The notes under the pieces: generated by a model
What the model saw: only the letters and a program-made list of their open reading frames with translations
Databases searched by the model: none
What the model was told of the DNA's origin: nothing
Shown here: positions 1 to 11,499 of the stretch, piece by piece
Layout of the letters: the number at the start of each line of letters is the position of its first letter
Position numbering within the stretch: the stretch's first letter is position 1
Assembly: GCA_016795205.1 (NCBI GenBank)
Contig: JAEUHZ010000021.1
Span: forward strand, 277,562 to 341,561
Reading direction: 5' to 3'
Length of the DNA: 64,000 nucleotides
Origin: Planctomycetota bacterium
Lineage (GTDB): Bacteria > Planctomycetota > UBA1135 > GCA-002686595
Translations under genes and position numbers: made by a program

Positions 1-214
1 TAAGCTCTCCGGCCAGCGAGGGTACGCCGCTCGCGGTCCGAGGTGCGCGGGTTCGCGCCGTCCCCGAGCGGTCGGGTGTCACGCTGCCGGAGCGCGTCCG
101 CTCGCGCGGCACGGAGCGCTGGCCCGGGATGCGCGCGCCGCAGCGCCCAATGGCAGCCGCCCGGGCGGCGCCAGCGCCGGCCCGGGCGGCCTCTCGAGGC
201 CAGGACGCCTCGGC
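1..214. other. Left edge, no supportable gene
   Basis: GC-rich sequence downstream of the katG stop. The short open frames here have arginine- and alanine-rich composition typical of chance frames in high-GC DNA, and none resembles a known family. It may hold the end of a transcription unit lying outside the window. Confidence 0.5.
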
Positions 215-3579
<3,365 letters not shown>

Positions 3580-4305
3580 TCAGCCCGCGCTCTGCGCGTG
3601 CCAGACGTCGTAGGCCTCCGCGAGGTCGAGCAGCGCTTGCCGCGCGTCGCCCTCGAACGACGAGCCGTGCATCAGCGCGAGCCGCTCCGGTTTCAGCTCG
3701 GCCAGCTTGCGGATCGTGCGGCCCGTCTCCGGCGTGTAGCAGCTCGCGCGAAAGATCTCCTCGGCTTCCTTCGCCGGCCCCACGACGTCACCCCGCGTCA
3801 CCGGCGGGCCGTCGCCGACGCGCGTGAACAGGTCGCCGCACAAGAGGGTTCCGGTGGTCTCCTCGTAGAGCACGCGCGCCTCCCAGCCATGCGGGACGTG
3901 CGGCGTGTCGAGATGGCGCACGCGGTGGCCGCCCAGGTCCAGGACCTCGCTGTCGCGCAGCGCGCGCGGCGGACGGTCGGCCAGGTCGTTCAAGGAGACC
4001 ATGACTCCGACCTCGCCGTGGGCGACCTCGGCTCGCGGCGCCGCCGCCAGCCACTGGTTCAGCGACCCGCACTCGTCGGACTCGACGTGACCGAACGTGA
4101 TCCAGCGCAGTGTCGCGAGGGGCACGACGCGCGCCACGGCCTGCGAGACGACCGGGAACATCGCGCGCGGTCCGGTGTGGAAGAGCAAGGGCTGCTCCGC
4201 CCGGATCAGGAACTGGTTGAACGTGAACCCCGCCGGGGTGACGTCCGGTACGAACGTGGAGATCCGGTAGATCCCTGCGGCGATCTCGTCGGTGCGGGTC
4301 TGCAT
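3580..4305 (-). CDS. MBL-fold protein of the oxygen-binding diiron (ODP/flavodiiron-like) type
   Basis: A 241-residue metallo-beta-lactamase-fold protein without a flavodoxin domain. The motif GHVESDECGSLNQWL gives the H-x-E-x-D ligand pattern of flavodiiron-type diiron centres rather than the HxHxDH of hydrolytic MBLs. Further candidate ligands lie in DTPHVPHGW, in the CGDLF segment and in MHGSSFEGD. Relatives reduce O2 or NO when a flavodoxin domain is present, or sense oxygen when it is absent. The ATG at 4305 starts the conserved region; the upstream extension of the frame is low-complexity. It is divergent from the sigma-factor gene. The substrate is unknown. Confidence 0.8.
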   Translation of the reverse strand: MQTRTDEIAAGIYRISTFVPDVTPAGFTFNQFLIRAEQPLLFHTGPRAMFPVVSQAVARVVPLATLRWITFGHVESDECGSLNQWLAAAPRAEVAHGEVGVMVSLNDLADRPPRALRDSEVLDLGGHRVRHLDTPHVPHGWEARVLYEETTGTLLCGDLFTRVGDGPPVTRGDVVGPAKEAEEIFRASCYTPETGRTIRKLAELKPERLALMHGSSFEGDARQALLDLAEAYDVWHAQSAG

Positions 4306-4489
4306 GCGTGGACTCGGTGGTGGTGAGCGCGTCCGGCGGTCGGCCGGCCCGGGCCCCGCGCGCGGCCGATCGTAGCCCCTGCGCGGGAACGCGCGTGGCG
4401 TCATCCAACCTGCGCCCGAGAATCCAGGAATCCCTGTTGGGATGCGGACCGTCCGGCAACCTACCCCGTGGACGGCAGCCCAGGACCCG

Positions 4490-5026
4490 ATGCGGAAGGA
4501 TTCCCAGCGACACGCGCGCTTCCTGGACCTCGTCGAGGCTCACCAGGGAGCAATCCGCAAGGTCGCCGCGCTCTACGCCCGGGATCGGGCGGATCGCGAG
4601 GACCTGTTCCAGGAGATCGTGCTCCAGCTCTGGCACTCGTTCGAGACCTTTCGCGGGGAGTCGTCCTTCTCGTCCTTTCTCTACCGCGTTGCACTGAACA
4701 CCGCCCTCCTGCGCGTGCGCCAGGCGGAGCGCCGGCCGCGGATCGACGCGCGGGCCGCGCTCGCGGAAGTCGAGTCGCCCACGAAGACAGGTCACGACGA
4801 CGAGGTCGAGCGCTTGTACGCGGCGATCCGCGCGCTCGAGTCGCTCGACCGCGCGCTCGTCCTGTTGGTCCTCGAGGAGCTGAGCCACGCAGAGATCGCC
4901 GCCGTCACTGGCCTCACCGTCGGCAACGTGAGCGTGCGCCTCTCCCGCTGCAAGGAGCGGCTGCGCCGGCTGCTCGGTGCCACCGGATCCGTCCCAGGGG
5001 GAACAGCATGTTCGACGAAGCGCTGA
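4490..5026 (+). CDS. ECF RNA polymerase sigma factor
   Basis: A sigma-70 family ECF factor of 178 residues. Region 2 covers roughly residues 10-80, with the DREDLFQEIVLQLW segment for core binding and -10 recognition. Region 4 covers roughly 115-170, with a helix-turn-helix around LSHAEIAAVTGLTVGNVSVRLSR. The two are joined by a variable linker. An in-frame ATG at 4442 is possible, but the ATG at 4490 begins where family similarity begins. The end overlaps the start of the following membrane-protein gene by 19 bases, suggesting translational coupling. Confidence 0.88.
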   Translation: MRKDSQRHARFLDLVEAHQGAIRKVAALYARDRADREDLFQEIVLQLWHSFETFRGESSFSSFLYRVALNTALLRVRQAERRPRIDARAALAEVESPTKTGHDDEVERLYAAIRALESLDRALVLLVLEELSHAEIAAVTGLTVGNVSVRLSRCKERLRRLLGATGSVPGGTACSTKR

Positions 5027-5715
5027 AGACCACTTGGAAGCGCGCCGAGGCGGGCCAGCCGCCGCGCTCGCGTGCCGAGCTCGAGGGCCTGCTCTGGCCC
5101 GTGGCGCGCTGGTCGGGACGCGCGCTTTGGGCCGCCCTCTGGACCAGCATCGCCCTGCTCGGCGTCACCGCGGTGCTCAGCTCCCTGAACCTGCGTGGCT
5201 ACCGCGGCAACGCGACCATGCTGGTGGTCGAGGGCGGCCTGCTCGCGCTGTCGCTGGCTTTCCTGGCCTTCAGCGCGTGGCTCATCGCTCGGCTGCGTCG
5301 GATCATGCGCGCCGACCTGCCGCTCGTCGAAACGGTCGAGCGCCGCTTGGCCCTCTACGACCGCTGGTTCGGCGCGTGGCTCGTCGTGGGGGCCATGGCG
5401 CCTTGGATGCTCTCGCTGGCGATCAACACGCTGATCGACAACCAGGACGGCACCTACCAGATCCACCAGCCGATCGAGTTCGCCGTGGTGACGGCCGCGA
5501 GCCTGGGCGTCATGTATGTGGCGCTGACGGCCTCGCTGGCCCCCAGCGTGCGCTCCATGCGCGCCGTGCTGCACGACGTGCGGGCTCAGGCGCTCGACGC
5601 CACGGCCGAGATCGCCGAGGTGCGGCAGCGCACGCGGCGCGTCAGGGCGGTCCTCGCGGGGCTGCTCGTGCTCGGCGTGCTGGCGGGGCTGTGGCTGTGG
5701 TGGAGGAACGCCTGA
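5008..5715 (+). CDS. Polytopic membrane protein, candidate partner of the ECF sigma factor
   Basis: A 235-residue integral membrane protein. A soluble N-terminal segment of about 35 residues with several basic and acidic positions is followed by five predicted membrane helices, near residues 40-60, 72-98, 125-147, 158-178 and 213-232. Its start overlaps the sigma-factor gene, and GGGG lies just upstream of the ATG. The arrangement suggests a membrane anti-sigma or sensor partner, but I see no zinc-finger anti-sigma motif and do not recognise the family. The function is inferred from position only. Confidence 0.7.
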   Translation: MFDEALKTTWKRAEAGQPPRSRAELEGLLWPVARWSGRALWAALWTSIALLGVTAVLSSLNLRGYRGNATMLVVEGGLLALSLAFLAFSAWLIARLRRIMRADLPLVETVERRLALYDRWFGAWLVVGAMAPWMLSLAINTLIDNQDGTYQIHQPIEFAVVTAASLGVMYVALTASLAPSVRSMRAVLHDVRAQALDATAEIAEVRQRTRRVRAVLAGLLVLGVLAGLWLWWRNA

Positions 5716-5740
5716 GGCCACGCTCCGGATCGTGATCGCG

Positions 5741-7483
5741 CTAACGGCACACGTCGAACCACAGCGCCGCGGAGAGATTGCTGCCTCCCGGCGCCAGCGG
5801 GTCGCGGAACCAGCCTTGCACCCACACGGTCTGGCCGCCGAGGAAGGGCACGCCCTGCGCCGCCGGATGGGTCGTGACGAAGTGGTTCCAGTCCAACGTG
5901 AGCGTGCCGTCGCAGCCGCCCGGCGTGCCGCCGGTCGGCTGCACGCCAGTGCGTTGCATGGGCGCGAGCACGCACAACAGGCTGGAGCCGCCCCCGAACG
6001 GCGTGGCCCGCGGCCCCGTGCGGCCATAGAACAGGATCCCGGCCTTGCCACCCTCGATCGAGCCGATCGTGATCGTGAAGCCCGAGCCGGTGGTGCCGCT
6101 GGGGTCGCCGCTGGCGGTGATCGTCGAGCTGCAGCCGTGCGAGGTCGTGCCGCCGGCGCAGAACGCCGCGATCGCCGTCGTGCAGCCCAGCGTGTCGCGC
6201 ACGAAGACGTTGCGCGAGGCTGGTGCGGCGAGATCGATCAGGTTGTCCGCGGGGCTCTCGAAGCCGACGTGGCGGCCATCGCCACTGATCGCCGGGTACG
6301 TGCTGAAGTTCGTCCCGCGGATGTCGCGCGTCGAGAGACTGATGATCTCGGTCGTGCCCGCCACGAGATCGCGCAGGAACACGTCGACGAACCCATTCCG
6401 GTCCTCCGGATCCAGGTTGCCATCCCCGGCAACAAAGGCCACGCGGCCGCCGTCGTGCGAGATCGAGGGCCCGAAGCCCCCCGATGTGCTCTGCGCGCCG
6501 AGCGGGGTCAGGCTGGCTCGAACCATGGAGCCGGTCGCAATCTCGTAGACGAAGACGTCCTGCGCCCCGTTCGTGTCGTTTGCCACGAGATCGTTGGCCG
6601 AACTCGTGAACGCCACGTAGCGACCGTCACCCGAGACGATCGCCGCGCCGCTCTCGCCGTTTCCGGGCGCGCCCGCCGGGGTGCGGCTCACGAGGCTGGT
6701 CGTGCCGAGCAGGAGGTCGCGCACGAAGACGTCGTCGGCGGAGTTCCCATCACCCGGCACCAAGTTCGAAGCCATGGCGGTGAAGGCCACGAAGCGTCCG
6801 TCGTCGGAGATTGCGGCCCCCTGGCACCAAGCGTTGCCCTGCCCGCCGGTCGCCGAGAGACTCACGAGTGCGGTCGTCCCGAGCTCCATGTCGCGGACGA
6901 AGACGTCCGCCACGAGACCGTTCGCATCCCCCAGCACCAAGTTCGAGGCGTTGGAGTCGAACGCGACGAAGCGCCCATCCGCGGAAGTGCGCGGAGAGGC
7001 GCTGCGGTGGTTCGCGGGGCCACCGCCAGCGGCGACGCTCACGAGCACCGTCGCTCCGGTCAGGAGATCGTGGCGGAACACGTCCTCCCAGGCATTCGTG
7101 TCGCCCGCGACCAGATTCGTCGCCGGGCTGGCGAAGACCACGAACCGTCCATCCGCGCTGATGCGTGGGTCCCAGGTCTGACCATCGGCTTGCGCGCCGT
7201 CCGTGGCTACGCTCACGCGCCGTGTCGTCCCAGTGGAGCGGTCGTGGACGAAGGCGTCCATGACCCCGTTCGTGTCGTTCGGGACCAGGCCTGGGCCGGC
7301 GTGGAAGACTACGAGGCGTCCGTCGCCGGACAGGCTGGCCCCTCCGCAGTACTCACCGCCGGGAGCGCCGTCCGATGCGCGGCTCACGATCGAGGTTGAC
7401 TGCGCGGCGGCGTGCGGCGCGGCACAGGCCAGCGCAGCCAGGGCGCCGAGCGACGTGACGGTGAGGTAGGAATCGATGCGCAT
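5741..7483 (-). CDS. Exported beta-propeller (PD40/TolB-like) surface protein with planctomycete C-terminal module
   Basis: A 580-residue exported protein. Residues 1-27 form a signal peptide ending at AAAQS. About eight propeller blades follow, each carrying a repeat like SADGRFVVFASPATNLVAGDTN followed by DVFVRDL, as in TolB/WD40-like PD40 repeats. The last 130 residues form a Cys/Gly module with the motifs GILFYGRTG, RTGVQ and WFRDP, shared with the protein at 10231-11259. The ATG at 7483 begins the signal peptide. The role is probably extracellular or cell-surface binding; no catalytic residues were recognised. Confidence 0.85.
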   Translation of the reverse strand: MRIDSYLTVTSLGALAALACAAPHAAAQSTSIVSRASDGAPGGEYCGGASLSGDGRLVVFHAGPGLVPNDTNGVMDAFVHDRSTGTTRRVSVATDGAQADGQTWDPRISADGRFVVFASPATNLVAGDTNAWEDVFRHDLLTGATVLVSVAAGGGPANHRSASPRTSADGRFVAFDSNASNLVLGDANGLVADVFVRDMELGTTALVSLSATGGQGNAWCQGAAISDDGRFVAFTAMASNLVPGDGNSADDVFVRDLLLGTTSLVSRTPAGAPGNGESGAAIVSGDGRYVAFTSSANDLVANDTNGAQDVFVYEIATGSMVRASLTPLGAQSTSGGFGPSISHDGGRVAFVAGDGNLDPEDRNGFVDVFLRDLVAGTTEIISLSTRDIRGTNFSTYPAISGDGRHVGFESPADNLIDLAAPASRNVFVRDTLGCTTAIAAFCAGGTTSHGCSSTITASGDPSGTTGSGFTITIGSIEGGKAGILFYGRTGPRATPFGGGSSLLCVLAPMQRTGVQPTGGTPGGCDGTLTLDWNHFVTTHPAAQGVPFLGGQTVWVQGWFRDPLAPGGSNLSAALWFDVCR

Positions 7484-7852
7484 GGCGGTGTCTCCAGCGT
7501 CGTGGGTCCCGGTGATCACGGCCCTCTCCGCAGGTTGGATCCGAGCACACGATCGGCGCATTGCCCATGGCTACAACGTCGTAGCGCGTGGCGATCCACG
7601 GGGTACCTGGCCGGCCGGATAGCCAGGTCGCGCGACGCGGTCACCGTGCCCCGGAGCACCAGCATCAGCCGGCTCGTGCGCCATGCGCGAGGATGGCGCC
7701 GGTCGACACGCCGCGCCTCCGGCCAGCGGCGCCGGCTGGCTGCGGAGTCGGTCGCGAGCCGCCAGTCTCCTCTCGCGCACCGCGCCCACGGGTTCCCACG
7801 GCCAGCTTCGAGGGAACGTGGTCGGGCCCCCGCCGTCGGCAGGGGAGCAATC
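7484..7852. promoter_or_regulatory. Divergent intergenic region with palindrome
   Basis: This 369-base region between divergent genes must hold both promoters. At 7570-7585 lies GCTACAACGTCGTAGC, a 16-base inverted repeat with 14 of 16 positions matched, a candidate operator for the AraC-type or another regulator. The open frames inside it are chance frames. Confidence 0.4.
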
Positions 7853-8875
7853 ATGCTCAGTCACCTCCCGCTAGACTCGGCGGCGCGATCCTCGATGACC
7901 GCCGACCTGATCTCGGACGTGCTGCGCGTCGTGCGCCTCGACGGTGCCTACTTCTACAAGGTGGAGGCGACGGGAGCGTGGTGGGTGGAATCCGTGGCGA
8001 CGCTCGAGCAGTTGCCGAGCGTGCTGCCCGACAGCGAGCACCTCATCCCGTACCACATCCTGGTCGAGGGCTCGTGCTGGGGCGGGCTCGTCGGCGAGCC
8101 CCAGGTGCGCATGCATCCCGGCGACGTGCTCGTGTTCCCGTCGGGCGCGCCGCACTGGTTGTCGAGCCAGCCCGGCGAGCGCCCACCGCTGACGGACCTC
8201 GAGATGCCGTCCGCCGTCCGCCTGCCGTTTGCCGTCCGCATGGCCGGACCGGGCGAGGGCCGCGCGGTCTTCGTGTGCGGCTTCCTCGGGTGCGACCGAC
8301 GGCCCTTCAACCCGCTGCTCACCGCGCTGCCCGAGCAGATGTTGGTCCACGGCGAGCTCGACGGCTGGCTCTCGACCTTCGTGCGCAACGCGCTGGGCGA
8401 GGTCAGCGCGGAGCGGCTCGGCGGCGAGCTGATCCTGACGCGCCTCGCGGAGCTCATGTTCGTGGACGTCGTGCTGCGCCACGCGGCGGCGCAGGACGCG
8501 GAAGGCACCGGCTGGCTCGCCGCGCTGCGCGACGAGATCGTCGGGCGCGCGCTGGCGCTGCTGCACGAGCGTCCGGCGCGGGCCTGGACGCTGGAGGAGC
8601 TCGCGCTGCGCGCCGGCACGTCGCGGTCGGTGCTGGCCGAGCGGTTCGCACGCCTGTTGGGAGAGCCGCCGATGCAGTACCTCACGCGCTGGCGCATGCA
8701 GCTCGCGGCGCACCGATTGGCGTCCTCGTCCGCCAAGGTCGCCGCCGTGGCGCGCGAGGTCGGCTACGAGTCCGAGGCGGCTTTCAGCCGCGCGTTCAAA
8801 CGCGAGGTGGGGCTCGCGCCCGCCGCGTGGCGCGCGCGCCGCTTGCCGGGCGCGCTGCAGGGCGAGCGTCGCTAG
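7853..8875 (+). CDS. AraC-family transcriptional regulator with N-terminal cupin
   Basis: A 340-residue regulator. Residues 15-200 match the AraC-type cupin sensor, with the cupin-like MHPGDVLVFPSGAPHWL. Residues 235-330 contain the paired helix-turn-helix DNA-binding domain, with AGTSRSVLAERFARLLGEPP and the terminal helix AREVGYESEAAFSRAFKREVG. AGGGGAGC sits 5 bases before the ATG, a good ribosome binding site. The ligand is unknown. Members of this cupin subgroup often control a neighbouring oxidoreductase or methyltransferase, and the next gene is a methyltransferase on the same strand. Confidence 0.93.
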   Translation: MLSHLPLDSAARSSMTADLISDVLRVVRLDGAYFYKVEATGAWWVESVATLEQLPSVLPDSEHLIPYHILVEGSCWGGLVGEPQVRMHPGDVLVFPSGAPHWLSSQPGERPPLTDLEMPSAVRLPFAVRMAGPGEGRAVFVCGFLGCDRRPFNPLLTALPEQMLVHGELDGWLSTFVRNALGEVSAERLGGELILTRLAELMFVDVVLRHAAAQDAEGTGWLAALRDEIVGRALALLHERPARAWTLEELALRAGTSRSVLAERFARLLGEPPMQYLTRWRMQLAAHRLASSSAKVAAVAREVGYESEAAFSRAFKREVGLAPAAWRARRLPGALQGERR

Positions 8876-9059
8876 CCCGGAACGAGACGCGCGCGCGGGC
8901 GCCTCTGCGCGCTCTGGACGCTCGGTCAAGCGCTCCGGACGCGCGGTCATTCCGGCCGCCGCGCGCGCCGACGAAAGTGAGCGCGTCGACTCCGCGGCGG
9001 CCTGGCCGGAGCACGATCGACCGCGAACCTGCACGGGCCGTTGGACCGAGGTGCCCACC

Positions 9060-9902
9060 ATGCGAACGAACCCTGCTTGCCTGCCCCAGACGACCCCGAA
9101 CCCGGACCTCGCCGCCGTGAAGGCGCGACAACGCGCGACCTGGTCCGCGGGCGACTTCGCCGTGATCGGCGTCACCCTGCAGCTCGTGGGGGAGTCCTTG
9201 TGCGAGAGCGTCGACGTGCGCTCGGGCCAGACGGTGCTCGACGTCGCCGCGGGCAACGGCAACGCGACGCTGGCCGCGGCACGGCGCTTCGCGCGTGTCA
9301 CGTCGACCGACTACGTGCCGGCGCTGCTCGCGCGCGGCGCCGAGCGCGCGCAGGCCGAGGGCCTGGCCGTCGAGTTCGTCGAGGCGGACGCCGAGGACCT
9401 GCCGTTCCCCGCCGGCAGCTTCGACGCCGTGCTCTCGACGTTTGGCGTGATGTTCACGCCCGACCAGGAGCGCGCGGCAAGCGAGCTCCTGCGCGTGTGC
9501 CGGAGCGGCGGGAAGATCGGGCTCGCGAACTGGACCGCCGAGGGCTTCCTGGGCGAGCTGTTCCGGGTCGTGGCACGACACGTTCCGCCTCCGGCCGGGC
9601 TGCGCTCGCCGATGCTGTGGGGCGACGAGCAGCGGCTGCGGGAGCTCTTCGGGAACGAGGCCGCGTCGTTGAGCTTCGCGCGTCGCGAGTTCCTGTTTCG
9701 CTACGAGAGCGCCGCGCACTGGATCGAGGTCTTCCGCACCTGGTACGGGCCGGTGCGACGCGCCTTCGAGGCGCTCGAGGCCGACGGCGCGCGCGCGCTC
9801 GAGCGCGACTTGACGACGCTGCTCACGCGCCTCGACCGCGGCGGCGGCGCGGGTCTGGTCGTTCCCGGGGAGTACGCCGAGGTCGTGATCGTGCGGCGCT
9901 AG
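9060..9902 (+). CDS. SAM-dependent class I methyltransferase
   Basis: A 280-residue protein with a Rossmann methyltransferase core at residues 40-150. The SAM-binding glycine loop is VLDVAAGNGNATLA, the acidic position at the end of strand 2 is in TSTDYVP, and the later motif is EADAEDLPFPAGSFDAV. It belongs to the UbiE/Methyltransf_11 group, whose substrates vary widely. A GTG 9 bases upstream is an alternative start; the ATG has CCGAGG about 9 bases before it. It follows the AraC regulator by 184 bases on the same strand. Confidence 0.9.
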   Translation: MRTNPACLPQTTPNPDLAAVKARQRATWSAGDFAVIGVTLQLVGESLCESVDVRSGQTVLDVAAGNGNATLAAARRFARVTSTDYVPALLARGAERAQAEGLAVEFVEADAEDLPFPAGSFDAVLSTFGVMFTPDQERAASELLRVCRSGGKIGLANWTAEGFLGELFRVVARHVPPPAGLRSPMLWGDEQRLRELFGNEAASLSFARREFLFRYESAAHWIEVFRTWYGPVRRAFEALEADGARALERDLTTLLTRLDRGGGAGLVVPGEYAEVVIVRR

Positions 9903-10230
9903 CGCGCAGCTCGGACGGCGCGGATCCAGGTTCCAGGGGCGCACCGGTCGGTCGCGACGGCCAGCCCGCGCCGTGACGCGGGCGGAGGCGCGGCAAGTGC
10001 ACTGCCGCGCTCACGCGCAGCGCGGACAGCGGCACGCCGGCCGGCATCATCGAGCTCCGGTTCGGAGATCGTCGCGGGCTGCAGCACGCCTCTCACCGCG
10101 CGATGACAGCGTGCGAACTGGTGCGTATGCCAGCAGGCGGGCGCGCGCCCCATGATCGTCGCCGCCGGTGCTGGTGCATGCCGAGCGTGCCGGGCAGGGT
10201 TGCCGGCCAATTGCTGATCCGCCAGGTCCC
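9903..10230. other. Intergenic region with terminator-like hairpin
   Basis: A 328-base gap between two plus-strand genes. A hairpin at 9988-10010 (GCGCGGC, 9-base loop, GCCGCGC) could end the methyltransferase transcript, but no T-tract follows. The rest must hold the promoter of the exported protein at 10231. No coding sequence is supported. Confidence 0.4.
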
Positions 10231-11259
10231 ATGAACAGTCACGTTGTTTCGCTCCTCGTCTGGATCGCCGCCTCGTCGGCGAACGCGCTGGCCACGAACC
10301 AGTACGCGCTCGACGACGGCTCACCGAACTCCGGTCTCTCGTACGGGATCGCCGGGGACTTCTGTTGGTTCCAGTCCTTCACGACCGTCGGGGCCACGGA
10401 CGGGATCACGAGCGTCCAGGTCATGTGGCAACCGGGTCAGATTCCCGCTGGCACGGCCGTGCGGCTGTGCGTCTGGGAAGACCCGAACGATGACCACAAC
10501 CCGGCCGACGCGATCCTCGTCCGCAGCGTCGCCGCGACCGTGCCCAGCCTCACGTTGCCCCTGACGTACACGACGTACGCCCTGGGGTCGCCGGCGATCG
10601 TGCAGGGCGGCTTCTTCATCGGGGCCGTCCTCACGACCGATGGCTCGCTGGGCACGATCGCGCTGCTCGACTACGACTCGGGGCTCTCGGGCCGTGCTTG
10701 GTTCGCCACCGACGCACCGGGCTTCTTCGACCCGGCGCTGCTCTCGAGCTCGTTCTACAACCATATCGAGACGCTCGGCGCGGGCATCCACGGGGTGTAC
10801 CTGCTGCGCGCGCAGGGCTCGGGCGACGTGCCGCTGACCTACTGCACTGCCAAGGTGAACTCGCTCGGCTGCACGCCCCAGATCGGCGCGGTGGGCGCGC
10901 CGAGCGCGAGCTCGGGGTCCGGCTTCCTGATCACCGCGACGAGCGTGCGCAACCTGCAGAGCGGCATCCTCTTCTACGGCACGAACGGCCGCTCGAACGC
11001 TCCGTTCCTGGGTGGGACGCTGTGCGTGCAGTCGCCTCTACGCCGCACCGGGATCCAGAACGCGGGCGGCAGCGTCGGCTCGCCGAACTGCACCGGCGTG
11101 TACCACTTCGACTTCAACGCGTGGGTGGCGAGCGGCGTCGATCCACTGCTCGTGGCGGGCACGACCGTGAACTGCCAGTTCTACTCGCGGGATCCGGGCT
11201 TCGCGCCACCGAACAACATCGGCTTGTCCGACGCGCTCGAGTTCACGCTCCAGCCCTGA
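10231..11259 (+). CDS. Exported protein with planctomycete C-terminal module
   Basis: A 342-residue protein with an N-terminal signal peptide (hydrophobic LLVWIAASSANALA). A jelly-roll-like N-terminal domain of about 190 residues, rich in Gly, Ser and Thr, precedes a C-terminal module of about 140 residues beginning TYCTAKVNSLGC. The module contains GILFYGTNGRSNAPF, RRTGIQNAGG and FYSRDPGF, and is homologous to the end of the protein at 5741-7483. The enzymatic role is unknown. The module may serve surface attachment or secretion. Confidence 0.82.
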   Translation: MNSHVVSLLVWIAASSANALATNQYALDDGSPNSGLSYGIAGDFCWFQSFTTVGATDGITSVQVMWQPGQIPAGTAVRLCVWEDPNDDHNPADAILVRSVAATVPSLTLPLTYTTYALGSPAIVQGGFFIGAVLTTDGSLGTIALLDYDSGLSGRAWFATDAPGFFDPALLSSSFYNHIETLGAGIHGVYLLRAQGSGDVPLTYCTAKVNSLGCTPQIGAVGAPSASSGSGFLITATSVRNLQSGILFYGTNGRSNAPFLGGTLCVQSPLRRTGIQNAGGSVGSPNCTGVYHFDFNAWVASGVDPLLVAGTTVNCQFYSRDPGFAPPNNIGLSDALEFTLQP

Positions 11260-11499
11260 GGGGGCGAGAGCGCGCGGGCACGAGCGCCAGGCGCCGGATC
11301 CGGCACCTGCCGTGGTCCGGCGCACCGTTTCTCCCCACGCTCGAGAGGCCCGGGCTTGAACGGCGCGGGCTCGAGGCTGTCGCCGGGGACCTCGAGAGCG
11401 GCACCGGCGCGCACCGTCAGGTCCACGTTCTGCGGGCTTCGCCAGCGAGCTGCGGCAGGACCGGAGGTGCGGGCCCGTGGACGTGCGGACATCGGCCAC
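11260..11499. terminator. Convergent gap with palindrome, possible bidirectional terminator
   Basis: A 240-base gap between converging genes. A 22-base near-perfect palindrome at 11288-11309 (21 of 22 bases outside one mismatched pair) is the best terminator candidate. It lacks a T-tract on either side. Confidence 0.3.

Noticed and set aside
11341..11410. Repeated CTCGAG-containing segments near 11340-11410 as a second copy of the 46297 repeat
   Set aside because: Similarity is limited to about 9 bases and the arms do not match.
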